This document shows positions 17,895 to 27,647 of a DNA stretch of 64,000 nt, in pieces; positions within the stretch are counted from its first letter, which is position 1, and the number at the start of each line of letters is the position of its first letter. Origin of the DNA: JAAZKI01 sp012799905 (GTDB lineage Bacteria > Verrucomicrobiota > Lentisphaeria > Oligosphaerales > Oligosphaeraceae); contig JBMNFR010000009.1 of assembly GCA_050949415.1 (NCBI GenBank), forward strand, positions 62,001 through 126,000. Reading direction: 5' to 3'. Position numbers and translations under genes: made by a program. Below the pieces are notes generated by a model that saw only the letters and a list, made by a program, of their open reading frames with translations, was not told the origin of the DNA and searched no databases.

Positions 17895-20800
17895 CTATTT
17901 CGCCCATTGCAGGGCATTGACGATGATTTTCCGGCAAGTCTCCAGATCAAGACCGATGCTCTTGCTGGTCGTCGGATGGAATTCGCGGTCAACGCTCGGA
18001 TTGAAGACCACGACCTCGCCTTGGCCTAACTTCAACGTTGCCACACACGGGCCTTTCGAATTATCCTCGACCAACACCTGCCACGGCGGCTCGACCAAGG
18101 TAATGGTGTCATAGCAAATCGCGCCAGACAAGGATTGCACGCCTGCCAGCAAAGGATGATTAGACAGCAAAATAGCGCCTGCGGTTCCGGAGGGTTCCTC
18201 CATGACCAGACGCGGCCCAAACGCATCAGGCAGCCAATTGGTGTCATTCAACTGCCAGAACAAGACTTTGCCACCGGCCTCGACAAAGGCGCGCAAGCGC
18301 ACAGCGCCGGCTGGGGTCAGCATTGGCGTCGTGACTCTGAGGCTGTCGCCGCCGATCATCACGCAGCCAAAGCCGCTCCAGTCCGCCTTATTGATATCAG
18401 CAATCAATTCCGGCTGTCCACCCGCCTGGCGCAATGCAGCCAAGGTGAAATGATTGCCGCCGCCGACAAAGCCCAGACGCTTGCCAATAGCCGGCAATGG
18501 CGCGGCCGGCAGCACCACGACCTTGGCCTCGCTGTCTGAGCCGCCGATCTTCAGTTTCAGGGTCAGCTCCAAGTTGGCGGCATCAGCGGCGCCGGTCCAT
18601 TGCACGTTGATTATCGGCGCTTGACTGCGGCCGGCTGACGCTTTCCAGCTGACTTGCGCTGGCGTCGCGTTCAAGCCTGGCGGGCCGGTTATGGTCATGG
18701 TGCAGTCTTGTTCCGCAGCGCGCGGATTCCACACTTCATAGCGCAGGACGCCCTGGCCGGAGCGGTCCAGAAACACCCAGGGCTTGGAGACAGCGGCCTG
18801 GTGCACAAGGTCTTCCAAATCTGTCACGCCTTGGTCCAAGAGCAGTTTCAACAAATGCGGCATGTGGCGATGCGGCGAAGAGAAGCCCTTGCCAGAACTG
18901 TAGCCGCTGCCAGAGACAGCGCGCGCCAGCGGTCGACCAGCGTACGTCTTCAAAAACTCCAAGTAGCGCGGATTGCCGGAGATGACGCCGGCGTACGCGA
19001 TGCCCTCTGTCACAATCAGGCTGAAGCCGCGGCCAACAGCATATTTCGGGCAGCCGGTCTTGTAGCGGAAGCCATGATTGTCGCTGTCCCAGGCGTGGTC
19101 GAGCAGCCAATTTGCGCAGCGGACAATCACCTCCCGGGTCATTTCAGCATCGGCCGGGTCGCCGAACTGGTGGTACAGAGACAGTCCATGCAGCATCACG
19201 CCAGTGGCGAAAGCCTTGCCGCCGCGATGGGCGCGCTTGTCTGGACAATCGCATTCCGACTGATCCTGCGGCAAGTCAAGGCAGCCTGTCTCCGGATTCT
19301 GCATCTCGCGGATTTTGGCGACATAGACGCGGGCGGCGTTAAGGTAATATGGATCGTGGGTGAAGAGATATGCGTTCATCGCATTGGTCAGAGCCCAGCC
19401 AGGGGCGCGTTCAATCGTAATCCGGAAATTCCGCGTAAAGGTGCGGGCTTGGGCGCGACAGGCGATTTCCGCGACCTCGAAAAAGCGCGGCTCGCCCAGC
19501 AGGCAGCCATAATAAAAATTGCCCGGCTGGAAAGAGTGGCCGCCGGAATTATCAATCAGAGGCTGCACAAAGCCGGTCATGTTGACATCTGCGAAGCGCG
19601 GGTCGTCCTTAGCGAGAAAGCCGCCGACATGTCCAACGCAATGCTCATACATCCGTTCGCGGAGGCCGCTGTCCCAGGGCCAGGCGATAAAATCCGTGGT
19701 TGTGTAGTGCCGAGCCATCTCTTCACCGCGGCGCAGGAAGTCCAGGCGTCCCAGCCGGGCAAAATTGACGGCGCAGACATAGCTCATATCGTATTCGTTA
19801 TTGCCCCAATTCCAGCGGCGCTCGCCGTACCAGTCGCCGAAGTTCATCCAGCCGTATTCTTGACGCTGTCGGCGACCTTTTTCCAAGTTGGCAAACGACT
19901 GGTCCAAAGCCTTTTCGTACGCGACAAACTGCCCGGGACGGCTGGGCGCAATGGCGCCAAAAGCACCGGTGGCGCAGTAGTATTCTGGGGAGGCTGCGGC
20001 AAACAACGGATGCGCCAGCCATTGAGCCAGGTCAGCGTCAACGGCGCGGCCATCAGCCGGCGCTTCGCACGTCCACACCTCGGCCATGTTCTCCATGCCG
20101 CGCCGGAACATATAGCCGCCATCGCGATACCAATAGAAGTGTTCAAACAAATGGTTGACGGTTTCAAAGTCCTTGCCTGGGTAGCCTTCCGGCAATTCTG
20201 GCAGAATCATGACGGCCGCGCCTTCGGCTGATGCGCTCAGGCCCTTGGGCCAGGTCTGCCAGAAGTCGCGCACCCACAGAGCGCGTGCTGTGTCCAGCCG
20301 CAAAAAGCCGTCTCCGCGCTCCAAGTTAGAGGCTTTGCCGTCAACGTTCAAGGCTGCCCGCTGTGACCAATCCTGCCGCAGGTTCAGTCGACTGCCGGCA
20401 ACGCCGTTGCTGAGAGAGGGCGCCAACGCAGTCCAGCCCGCTGGCTGCCAAGACAGACTTTTCACCAGCAAGTGACCTTCCGGCTTATGCGTATTGACGA
20501 CGTACCAACGGTGTCGGCGCAGACGATGCTGGCCAGCGTACACGGTCTGCTCGCCGCGCCAGCCGAACATGGCCTCGCCCTCGCCAGCGTACACGCCGCT
20601 GGCCTGATACGTCAACTTGCCAGGCCCCCGCGCAATCAAGGCATACGCATCGGCCGGCGCAGCGGCGTTCAAGACGCGGCCATCAACCAGCCGCAGCTGC
20701 GACGCTGTCGCGATTGGCGCTGACACAACTGCATCCCATGGCTTCTCCATCAGGATTTGAAGCCCCAGTCCAGGGCCGGTTTCCAAGACATAGACCACAT

Positions 20801-22514
20801 CGCGATCAGCGCCCGTAGTTGCCAGAAAGTCGACAGTCAGCCACTTGACGCTGCCGTCCGGCCAGGTCGCAGTGACCTCGCGCTGGGACACGACTGCCTG
20901 ACCGTCGGCATTAACGAGCCGTGCGTCGTCAGCGCTGGCCAGCATGCCCTTCGCGAAGGGGACGCCGGAGGTCACCGGCCAGGCCTGCCGCGGTTTGACC
21001 GGCTCGTGCACGCGCAACTCAATCCGCTGCGGCGTTGTCGCTGGCGGTTGCGGGCGCTGGCCAGCCACGAAGACCACTGGCGCTGACTCCATAACCGTCT
21101 GCTGACTCAGCCGGCAAACGATTTTGCCTTCGTAGGTCACCCCTGGCGTCAGTCCCTCAAGGATAATAGCGTGGTTGCGCAGGTTGGCGCCGTCCTCTTT
21201 GACGACGCTGTCCTGGGGTGCGCCTTGGCGTCCAAAGCGGAATTCTGCCGGTGGGGTTGTCGCTGTTGTCAGCCAGGAAATCTGGGTCGTGCCATCTGGG
21301 CGCGTAAACACGGCCACGTGCTGGATTTCGGGCGCTTCGGCTGGCACCAGGCGGATATAGTCATAATAGGATGGCCCGGTGTTGCCGGGAGTGGCGTAGC
21401 GGTCGTCTGCCCACACTTCAAACACGCCGTCAGTGATATTCCAGAATCCCAGGCTGACTTCGCCGCCAGAGTATTTAGTCCAATTCTTGCCGTCCAAGGA
21501 CAAGGCGATATTGCGATTCGGCCCGCTGACAAAGACCTGGTAGCCGCCGACCGGGATGTCGGTCAGGCGCGTATGCAGAGGCGGTGCGCCCTCTTCCGGC
21601 GTAGCGCGGTCAGTCTTGATGTTGGCCGGGGTGCGCAGCGTCTGTCCCCAGGAGCGCTTTATCCAGCTGTCCGGCTCAGTGGTCCACAGCGTCCAGATGT
21701 TGTCACCGCCCCGGTTAACGCGCCAAGCGTCTTTCGGCTCGCTCCATTCCTCCGTTTCATAGACCAGTCCGATCATATCATCGCGACGGCCGCGCTCCGT
21801 TGGCGCCAATCCCATAAGTCTTTTGACCGGCAGCAGGAGAGCCTGGGCAAACAGCTCATAGCCAGCCGGAGACAGATGCAGGCCGTCCCGGAACACTGCC
21901 CGGCTGACGGTCGCGCGTCCCTGCAAAAGGGTCTGGCCGACATCAAGGAAATCCGCGCCATGACGCGGAGCGGCCTCAGCCAGGAGGCGGTTGACTTCGG
22001 CAATGGGGTAGTTGCCTTGACGCGGCAGAATGCCCAAGGTGAGAATCTTGGTTTCCGGGAGAGCGGCGCGGATGACGGCCAGCAAATTCTCAATGCCGGC
22101 GGCAAGGTCGGTCGCCGATGTCTTGGTCGCGAAATTGTTGGTGCCAATCAGGAGCACAATCACCTTAGGACGGCACTCCAGCTGGCGGCCGGTCGTGACT
22201 CGCCACAGCACATGCTCGACGCGGTCGCCGGAGACGCCGTAGTTGACAGCGCCGAGAGGCTTGAAATAACGCTCCCAGGCATTCTTGCCGCCGGGATACT
22301 GATGGTCAGAGGCGTACTCCCAGCACATGGTAATCGAATCGCCCAGGAACATCAGCGGGATGTCTTGCTGCTGCGCCGCCCGAGCGGTCAGGGAAGCTGA
22401 CAAGTTCTTGGCCCAATCAGTCCGAGGCACGGCCTCCAAAGTCGGATTAGCCGCAGACAAGGCCAGGCTGCCAGCCAAAAGCATTGACAAAACCACGTTG
22501 CGAGACATCGTCAT
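17895..22514 (-). CDS. Secreted SGNH esterase fused to PL26-like rhamnogalacturonan exolyase region
   Basis: A 1539-residue multidomain enzyme. Residues 1-22 form a signal peptide. Residues 50-235 are an SGNH hydrolase with GDS (58-60), GVSGD, GTNN and the D210-x-x-H213 pair (DGLHLSPAGY). A linker and fibronectin-III-like part run from about 385 to 490. From about 500 (VTSGVPFAKG, then ATWPDGSVKWLTVDF) to about 1290 it resembles the PcRGLX/YetA group, the PL26 exo-rhamnogalacturonan lyases. The last 145 residues look like a class I amidotransferase-like fold (GFVGGGNHFT, VMIGGD, VEAGGKVLFWQ). The start has GAGGAG 9 nt upstream. Esterase plus lyase in one chain would suit acetylated rhamnogalacturonan I from pectin; the substrate is inference. 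A pseudopilin gene follows. Confidence 0.8.
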   Translation of the reverse strand: MTMSRNVVLSMLLAGSLALSAANPTLEAVPRTDWAKNLSASLTARAAQQQDIPLMFLGDSITMCWEYASDHQYPGGKNAWERYFKPLGAVNYGVSGDRVEHVLWRVTTGRQLECRPKVIVLLIGTNNFATKTSATDLAAGIENLLAVIRAALPETKILTLGILPRQGNYPIAEVNRLLAEAAPRHGADFLDVGQTLLQGRATVSRAVFRDGLHLSPAGYELFAQALLLPVKRLMGLAPTERGRRDDMIGLVYETEEWSEPKDAWRVNRGGDNIWTLWTTEPDSWIKRSWGQTLRTPANIKTDRATPEEGAPPLHTRLTDIPVGGYQVFVSGPNRNIALSLDGKNWTKYSGGEVSLGFWNITDGVFEVWADDRYATPGNTGPSYYDYIRLVPAEAPEIQHVAVFTRPDGTTQISWLTTATTPPAEFRFGRQGAPQDSVVKEDGANLRNHAIILEGLTPGVTYEGKIVCRLSQQTVMESAPVVFVAGQRPQPPATTPQRIELRVHEPVKPRQAWPVTSGVPFAKGMLASADDARLVNADGQAVVSQREVTATWPDGSVKWLTVDFLATTGADRDVVYVLETGPGLGLQILMEKPWDAVVSAPIATASQLRLVDGRVLNAAAPADAYALIARGPGKLTYQASGVYAGEGEAMFGWRGEQTVYAGQHRLRRHRWYVVNTHKPEGHLLVKSLSWQPAGWTALAPSLSNGVAGSRLNLRQDWSQRAALNVDGKASNLERGDGFLRLDTARALWVRDFWQTWPKGLSASAEGAAVMILPELPEGYPGKDFETVNHLFEHFYWYRDGGYMFRRGMENMAEVWTCEAPADGRAVDADLAQWLAHPLFAAASPEYYCATGAFGAIAPSRPGQFVAYEKALDQSFANLEKGRRQRQEYGWMNFGDWYGERRWNWGNNEYDMSYVCAVNFARLGRLDFLRRGEEMARHYTTTDFIAWPWDSGLRERMYEHCVGHVGGFLAKDDPRFADVNMTGFVQPLIDNSGGHSFQPGNFYYGCLLGEPRFFEVAEIACRAQARTFTRNFRITIERAPGWALTNAMNAYLFTHDPYYLNAARVYVAKIREMQNPETGCLDLPQDQSECDCPDKRAHRGGKAFATGVMLHGLSLYHQFGDPADAEMTREVIVRCANWLLDHAWDSDNHGFRYKTGCPKYAVGRGFSLIVTEGIAYAGVISGNPRYLEFLKTYAGRPLARAVSGSGYSSGKGFSSPHRHMPHLLKLLLDQGVTDLEDLVHQAAVSKPWVFLDRSGQGVLRYEVWNPRAAEQDCTMTITGPPGLNATPAQVSWKASAGRSQAPIINVQWTGAADAANLELTLKLKIGGSDSEAKVVVLPAAPLPAIGKRLGFVGGGNHFTLAALRQAGGQPELIADINKADWSGFGCVMIGGDSLRVTTPMLTPAGAVRLRAFVEAGGKVLFWQLNDTNWLPDAFGPRLVMEEPSGTAGAILLSNHPLLAGVQSLSGAICYDTITLVEPPWQVLVEDNSKGPCVATLKLGQGEVVVFNPSVDREFHPTTSKSIGLDLETCRKIIVNALQWAK

Positions 22515-22530
22515 GTTCGTTTTCTCCTCG

Positions 22531-22895
22531 TGCTACTATCAGCTAACTTCTTGTTTTTTGGGAAAAATTTTCATCAAATCAACGCTTATGTGTCACCCCT
22601 GGCGGGGCTCAAAATTATAATCCGTCCACCCAGGGCTGCGCTCGCCCTTGGTGGGCTTCGCTTACCCTGGGCTTTTATGTTGTAGCCCTTCGGGCCGCCA
22701 GGCTTACAGACGGTAGTCGGAAGTCAATACAGCAAGCGTTCATCACGAGACTTCGCACAATAAAAAGAAATTTCCGTGTATTCAGTGTGTTCAGTGGTTA
22801 CAAAAACAACCCTATAAAAAAATCAGTGTTCATCTGTGTCCATCCGTGGTTAAAAAATAGGCTGTGGACGGCTAGCCCACCCTGTGCTTCACCGG
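22531..22895. repeat. Second dispersed repeat family, copy L1
   Basis: It begins CTACTATCAGCTAACTTC and shares a long 5' block with 41179 onward (22531-22615), then GC-rich hairpin sequence (CCCAGGGCTGCG ... TACCCTGGGC). Two nonamer triplets of TTCNGTGTN type follow (about 22768-22800 and 22824-22856), and the end block TTAAAAAATAGGCTGTGGAC. It is between the esterase-lyase gene and serC. No coding capacity. Confidence 0.65.
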
Positions 22896-22905
22896 AAACG
22901 ACGAA

Positions 22906-22959
22906 GGCGCCGCAGCATTCAAAATCCCGTCACGGTGATTTTGAATGTCTGGCGGCGCC
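22906..22959. repeat. Long inverted repeat downstream of serC
   Basis: GGCGCCGCAGCATTCAAAAT pairs with ATTTTGAATGTCTGGCGGCGCC around a CCCGTCACGGT loop, about 20 paired bases with two mismatches. It lies 37 bp after the serC stop. It lacks a T-tract, so it may be a 3'-end stabilising hairpin rather than a classical terminator. Confidence 0.55.
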
Positions 22960-22995
22960 CTCCTTATGGGCTTAAAGTTTTTGGGGCGCGGTGCG

Positions 22996-24093
22996 TCAGC
23001 CGTTGCGACGGGCGAACTCCGCCATAAACGTCGTTAGCGCTTCGATGCCAGCCAGGGGCATGGCATTGTAGATACTGGCTCGCAGACCGCCGACGGCGCG
23101 GTGGCCTTTCAAGCCGATCAGGCCAGCAGCCTTGGCTTCGGACACGAACTTCTTTTCCAGGTCATCGTCACCAGCGCCAATGCGGAAGCAGACGTTCATT
23201 TTGGAACGGCAGGCGACATCGCAGGTGCCCCGGTAGAATCCGGAACGGTCAATGGCGGCGTAGAGGCGGGCTGCCTTGATCTCATTCAACTTCTGGACGG
23301 TGGGTACGCCGCCCTGCTCCAACATCCAGTCAGTCACCAGCCGGAGCATGTAAATCGAGAACGTCGAAGGCGTGTTGAACAGGGATTTGCTCTTGATGTG
23401 CGTGCTGTAGCGGAGCATGGTCGGCACCGTCTCTGGGCAGCGTTCGGCCAGGTCGCGGCGGATGATGACCAGGGTCACGCCAGCCGGGCCGATGTTCTTC
23501 TGAGCGCCAGCAAAAATCAGCCCGAAGCGGCTGACGTCCACGACGCGTGACATGATGTCGCTCGACATGTCAGCCACCAGCGGCACCGCGCCGGTGTCGG
23601 GATAAGTCTGGTATTCCGTGCCGTAAATCGTGTTGTTGCTGCAAATGTGAGCGTAGGCGGCGTCTTGCTGGAAGGTCCAGGACGACGGATCGCCAATCGC
23701 GGAAAATTTATTGGTGGAGCCGTCATAGACCAAATCAATGTCCGCCCCCAGGATTTTCGCTTCCTTGATGGCCTTGTGCGACCATTCGCCAGTGTCGCAA
23801 AACGCGATTTTACGGCCTGGCACCATCAGGTTCATGGGAACCATAGCGAATTGCAAGCTAGCGCCGCCTTGCAGAAAGAGCACTTCGTAGTCGTCACTGA
23901 TCCCCATCAGCTTGCGGACGTTGGCTTCGGCAGCCTGGATGACCTCTTCGAACAACGGCGACCGATGGCTTTCCTCGACAATGCCATAACCGCAGCCGCG
24001 GTAGTTGACAAACTCCTCCTGAGCCTTCAACATCACAGACTTGGGAAGAACAGCCGGACCGGCATTGAAATTGTACACAACCTGATTCGACAT
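22996..24093 (-). CDS. serC: Phosphoserine aminotransferase
   Basis: PLP enzyme converting 3-phosphohydroxypyruvate plus glutamate to phosphoserine in serine synthesis, and also used in pyridoxal phosphate synthesis. The 365-residue protein begins MSNQVVYNFNAGPAVLP and carries GIVEESHRSPLFEEV, LFLQGGASLQF, the PLP lysine segment FAGAQKNIGPAGVTLVI and the C-terminal GHRAVGGLRASIYNA, all characteristic. I place the start at 24093, 8 nt after AAGGAG; the GTG at 24102 overlaps the ribosome site. Single gene with no serA or serB beside it, followed by a long inverted repeat. Confidence 0.95.
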   Translation of the reverse strand: MSNQVVYNFNAGPAVLPKSVMLKAQEEFVNYRGCGYGIVEESHRSPLFEEVIQAAEANVRKLMGISDDYEVLFLQGGASLQFAMVPMNLMVPGRKIAFCDTGEWSHKAIKEAKILGADIDLVYDGSTNKFSAIGDPSSWTFQQDAAYAHICSNNTIYGTEYQTYPDTGAVPLVADMSSDIMSRVVDVSRFGLIFAGAQKNIGPAGVTLVIIRRDLAERCPETVPTMLRYSTHIKSKSLFNTPSTFSIYMLRLVTDWMLEQGGVPTVQKLNEIKAARLYAAIDRSGFYRGTCDVACRSKMNVCFRIGAGDDDLEKKFVSEAKAAGLIGLKGHRAVGGLRASIYNAMPLAGIEALTTFMAEFARRNG

Positions 24094-24211
24094 CAAAAAC
24101 ACTCCTTACAATAACATGGAAATAAATAAAACAGTCAAACAAAAAAAACAATGGAAAAATAATATAACCCAACTATCCGAAAAATAAACGCGGGGAGTGG
24201 ACAGTGGACTT

Positions 24212-24480
24212 GTAATCGATGACTGATTGATACTTGGATTTCCGGCAAGCTGCGGCGCCAAGCGCCCCGGATAAAGCGCTTTAATGGACAGTGGACAATG
24301 GACTATAGTGGACTTTTGTGGACGCAAGTAGACGATGGACTGTGGACAGAAGTGGACATTTGTGGTAAGTGGACGTGGACTGAAGTGGACATGGTGGACA
24401 TGGCGGACAGCGTAGCCCAAGCTCGTTCTCGCCCCTCGCCCCTCGCCCCTCGCCCCTAATATCAATTGGTGCCCATTCAC
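24212..24480. mobile_element. IS66-type MITE-like element, copy E
   Basis: The left end is GTAATCGATGACTGATTGAT (24212 on); the right end, ATCAATTGGTGCCCATTCAC at 24461-24480, is its degenerate inverse. The interior has the GC-rich module shared with copies A and H, RTGGACN heptamers with 3-nt spacers, GTGGACATG nonamers and CGCCCCT heptamers. Flanks GTGGACTT and GGCTGCTT match at only 4 of 8 positions, so no duplication is claimed. It lies between the divergent serC and mreC. Confidence 0.6.
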
Positions 24481-24574
24481 GGCTGCTTGACAGTGGACGT
24501 TCGTTGATTTGGCATTATGGTATTAACCGTATTCTTGCCGATGCCTACCCTCCACCTGCTCCTGGCTTCGCACC

Positions 24575-25435
24575 ATGCGCTTGTCATCCCATTTCACCGT
24601 ATTGACTACCAGCGGCATTTTGCTGGCGGTGCTGTTTTGCCTGCCGCCCGGACCGACGCGCCGCCTGGTCGGCATCACTCAGCTGATCATGGCGCCAGCC
24701 AGCGGCCTGGCAGCGCTGAGCCTGCGCGTCTCCAGAGCCGCCTGGGGAGGACTGCGCCACAACCAGGAAAATGACGACATTGATGCTGTCCGCGCTGAAC
24801 TGACCGCGACTAAACTGCAACTGGCCGCCATCGATGACAAATACGAGAGCCTCGCACTCGAAAACAACCTCCTGCGCAACCGTTTGCGACTGACTTATAA
24901 AAACGAAAATCTGACCATCGTCGTCGCAGAACTGGTTCAACGCGATCCCTTTGCGGCGTTTTATGACAACATCATCATCAACCGCGGCCATAATGACGGC
25001 ATTCGTCCTGGACAGCTCGTCGCCACTCACCGCGGCCTAGTCGGACTGATTGCTGACACTGCGCCGTCGTCCTCGTCCGTCACTTTAGTTACCAGTCCGA
25101 AATTCGCCCTTGCCTGCCAGATACCCAAGCGCAACCTGACTGGCCTTCTGCGCGGCCCAGAGCCTTCCTCTGCTGCGGACGCGGCGTGGCCGCAGCTCCT
25201 GCTGCCGCCGCCAGAGCTGGTCGTTGATGCGCTTGATGGAGTTATGTTTGACACTGTCCAACCCGGCGACCTGGTTTATACCAGCAAGGTGGATGGCCGG
25301 GCAGAAGTCGTCAACGACATTTTAGTCGGCGCTGTCGTGCGGGTCGAGCATGACCAGGCCGGCGCTCCGATTCTGCGTTTGCAACCGGCCGAGTCACTTG
25401 CTCAGCTGCCGTTTGTTCATGTCATCCTCAAATAA
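24575..25435 (+). CDS. mreC: Rod shape-determining protein MreC
   Basis: Part of the elongasome that links MreB to the peptidoglycan synthases. A short cytoplasmic start is followed by a membrane helix (TTSGILLAVLFCLPP, about 10-25), a coiled-coil (about 65-105, DIDAVRAELTATKLQLAAID) and the two beta-barrel subdomains of the family (VAELVQRDPFAAFYDNIIIN, GLVGLIADTAPSSSSVTLVT, QPGDLVYTSKVDG). 286 residues is normal. The N-terminal half is weakly conserved, as usual for MreC. No mreB or mreD is adjacent, which is unusual, as they normally form an operon. The start codon has only a poor ribosome site. Confidence 0.88.
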   Translation: MRLSSHFTVLTTSGILLAVLFCLPPGPTRRLVGITQLIMAPASGLAALSLRVSRAAWGGLRHNQENDDIDAVRAELTATKLQLAAIDDKYESLALENNLLRNRLRLTYKNENLTIVVAELVQRDPFAAFYDNIIINRGHNDGIRPGQLVATHRGLVGLIADTAPSSSSVTLVTSPKFALACQIPKRNLTGLLRGPEPSSAADAAWPQLLLPPPELVVDALDGVMFDTVQPGDLVYTSKVDGRAEVVNDILVGAVVRVEHDQAGAPILRLQPAESLAQLPFVHVILK

Positions 25436-25465
25436 CCCCTTCCACCCTAACCCACCAGGAACGCC

Positions 25466-26629
25466 ATGAAATCACAAACCACTTGTCTTCTCCTCGCCAT
25501 TTTCTGCGCGCTTGCCCCTGCCTTGGCTGGTGACGATTTCTTTTCCTTCAGCCGTTTTCCGATTGGGGTCTATTCCTCTGACCCGCACGACGACCAGCAG
25601 CTGGAAACTCTGAAGGCGGCCGGCTTTGACATGATTCAATCGTATGTCACGTCCGAAGAAAGATACGAAAGGATTATGAGCCAGGCTGAGAAGCACGGCA
25701 TGAAGGTAATGTTCAACTTGAACCGCAAGCTGGTGACCGAGGAAGGCGGCCTCGAAAAGATGCGCGAGGTCGTTCGGCGCTACAAGGATCATCCGGCCCT
25801 GGGCTTCTGGTATCTGTACGACGAGCCGGCCAAAAAAATCACGCCAGAGGTTCTGAAGCCGTTCTACGACATGCTGCACGAAGAAGCGCCCGACATCAAG
25901 GTCGCCATCGTCAACTGCTGGGACGAGACCTGGTACAAATACAGCAATGTCCTCGACATCCAGATGATTGACATCTATCCGGTTCGCGACGTGGGCTTTC
26001 CAGAGGCGCAGATTCAAGTCGTGTCCAAGTTCACGGCGTCCGCTAAAAAACTGGGCAAGCCAGTCATGTTCGTGCCGCAGCTGTGCTGCTACAAAAGCTT
26101 TGCCAAAACACTGGACCCGAAGAAGTACAACCTGCAAGCCCTGCGCTTCCCGAACTCAGCGGAAATGCGCTACATGACCTATGGCCCCATGACTTATGGT
26201 TTGTGCGGCCTGTTCGCCTACTCCTACTACCATGCCATCCGAACCGGCGGCGACCCGAAATGGTTCGGCGAAGTGGCAGCGCCGGTGTTCCGGGAAATCA
26301 GAGCCTTCACGGAGCTGGTCGAAAAGCCGTCCGAACCAATCACCTTCCAACGTCCGGACGATGGCAACTACCTGGCTGCATTCTGGAAAGGCAGAGAAGG
26401 CGACGGCTACCTGATCCTGGTCAACTCCTGGCCCATGGCCAGAGCTAGTGCGCAAGCATATTTAGACGGCTATTTTGAGCGCGATTTCGACCTGATTCCA
26501 TGGGGCGCCACCCGCCCTGTCCCAGCCGCCCTGGTCAAAAGCAAGGTCAGCGTTGAAACAGGCATGGAACCCTGGGAAGTGATGATCTGGAAACTCCAGC
26601 CCAAAGCCGAAGCAGAAGCGGAGAAGTGA
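25466..26629 (+). CDS. Secreted TIM-barrel glycoside hydrolase-like protein
   Basis: A 387-residue protein with signal peptide MKSQTTCLLLAIFCALAPALAG. The body has the repeated beta-alpha pattern of a (beta/alpha)8 barrel: FPIGVYSSD, GFDMIQSYV, GMKVMFNLN, LGFWYLYDEP, DIQMIDIYP and KPVMFVPQL. The YLYDEP motif at about residue 119 places a glutamate where retaining glycosidases of clan A carry the acid/base, but I cannot assign a family. A small C-terminal beta domain (YLAAFWKGREGDGYLILVNS) follows. The stop of mreC is 30 bp upstream, so the two may be co-transcribed. The C-terminus is an acidic-alanine tail (KAEAEAEK). Confidence 0.6.
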   Translation: MKSQTTCLLLAIFCALAPALAGDDFFSFSRFPIGVYSSDPHDDQQLETLKAAGFDMIQSYVTSEERYERIMSQAEKHGMKVMFNLNRKLVTEEGGLEKMREVVRRYKDHPALGFWYLYDEPAKKITPEVLKPFYDMLHEEAPDIKVAIVNCWDETWYKYSNVLDIQMIDIYPVRDVGFPEAQIQVVSKFTASAKKLGKPVMFVPQLCCYKSFAKTLDPKKYNLQALRFPNSAEMRYMTYGPMTYGLCGLFAYSYYHAIRTGGDPKWFGEVAAPVFREIRAFTELVEKPSEPITFQRPDDGNYLAAFWKGREGDGYLILVNSWPMARASAQAYLDGYFERDFDLIPWGATRPVPAALVKSKVSVETGMEPWEVMIWKLQPKAEAEAEK

Positions 26630-26649
26630 CGAAAGCTCTTCGGGCAAGG

Positions 26650-26776
26650 CATGTTAGTGGACAATGGACAATGGACTTTAGTGGACTTTAATTGACGTTA
26701 GTAGACGATGGACTGTGGACATTAATGGACATTAGTGGAGAGTGGACGTGGACTGAAGTGGACTTTAATGGACAGT
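26650..26776. repeat. RTGGACN heptamer block, copy F
   Basis: About 18 units of the heptamer RTGGACN, many followed by TTA or TTAA spacers, in the intergenic space between two convergent genes. A short remnant of the GC-rich module (CTTCGGGCAAGGCATG) precedes it. There are no terminal repeats, so it is a fragment. Confidence 0.6.
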
Positions 26777-26801
26777 GAGTGAGGCGAAGACAACATATAA
26801 T

Positions 26802-27647
26802 TCAATTCCTCTGTCGCAGTGCCTTATTGAGTGCTTCCCGCATGGCGGCTACCGGCGCTGGCTGTCCGCTCCACAATTCAAAACTGCGGCAGCCCTGGTG
26901 CAGAAGCATGCCGCGGCCGTCAGCAATGCGGCAGCCGTGTTCAGACGCCGCCTGCAGGAATGGAGTCCTGCCGTAAATCATGTCGTAAACAGCCAGCTCC
27001 CGCGGCAATAATGACGCTGACAGCGGCAGCCCATCATCCGGCCGCAGACCCAGCGACGTGCATTGAATCAGGACATCGCACTGGCGCAGAGCCGCAGCCA
27101 CACTGGCAGTATCAGCCAAAGGGAGACAGCGCACCGGAAACCCCGGCATTGCCGCCAGAATGGTCGCAGCCAGGGCTTCTGCCCGGGCAAGCGTCCGATT
27201 AACCAACACAATGGCGACAGCGCCATTCAGGGCTGCATAGACAGCCGCTGCCCGCGCCGCGCCGCCCGTGCCCAGATACAACTGACGCGAGCCGACAAGC
27301 GGCAGCGCAAAAGCCTCGGTCAGCGCTGTGGCTAGGCCATAGCCATCTGTCGAATAGCCGCTCAGACGCCCATTCCGCACAACCACGGTATTGACGCTGC
27401 CGGCCTTGGCAGCAGCAGGGTCGATCTCATCGACGAGATGCACTGCCGCCTCCTTATGCGGCACAGTCACATTCCAGCCGCGCAAGCCAGCCGCCCGCAG
27501 CTGCTGAAACCGGTCTGCCAAAGCATCTGGCGCTGTTTCATAGAGTTCGTAGACAGCATCCCGGCCCAAGGCGCGGAAACCGGCTTCCTGCATGGCCGGC
27601 GAGACCGAATGCGCGACCGGCCACCCGATTATACCATATCGTTCCAT
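26802..27647 (-). CDS. aroE: Shikimate dehydrogenase
   Basis: NADPH-dependent reduction of 3-dehydroshikimate to shikimate in aromatic amino acid synthesis. The 281-residue protein has the substrate motif AHSVSPAMQ, the catalytic lysine in NVTVPHKE, the aspartate in TDGYGL, the nucleotide loop GTGGAARAAAV and NRT(L/A)ARAEALA, all as in AroE. I chose ATG 27647; the TTG six bases upstream lies too close to the GGGTGAT ribosome site. It is transcribed divergently from prmC, whose real start is 163 bp away. No other aro gene nearby. Confidence 0.94.
   Translation of the reverse strand: MERYGIIGWPVAHSVSPAMQEAGFRALGRDAVYELYETAPDALADRFQQLRAAGLRGWNVTVPHKEAAVHLVDEIDPAAAKAGSVNTVVVRNGRLSGYSTDGYGLATALTEAFALPLVGSRQLYLGTGGAARAAAVYAALNGAVAIVLVNRTLARAEALAATILAAMPGFPVRCLPLADTASVAAALRQCDVLIQCTSLGLRPDDGLPLSASLLPRELAVYDMIYGRTPFLQAASEHGCRIADGRGMLLHQGCRSFELWSGQPAPVAAMREALNKALRQRN

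Noticed and set aside
18654..20231. Long + strand open frame of 525 codons opposite the esterase-lyase gene
   Set aside because: It is the shadow of a well-supported minus-strand gene in high-GC DNA; no start signal and no recognisable motif. The same holds for the antisense frames at 1289-2926, 21171-22400, 42872-44203 and 48167-49288.
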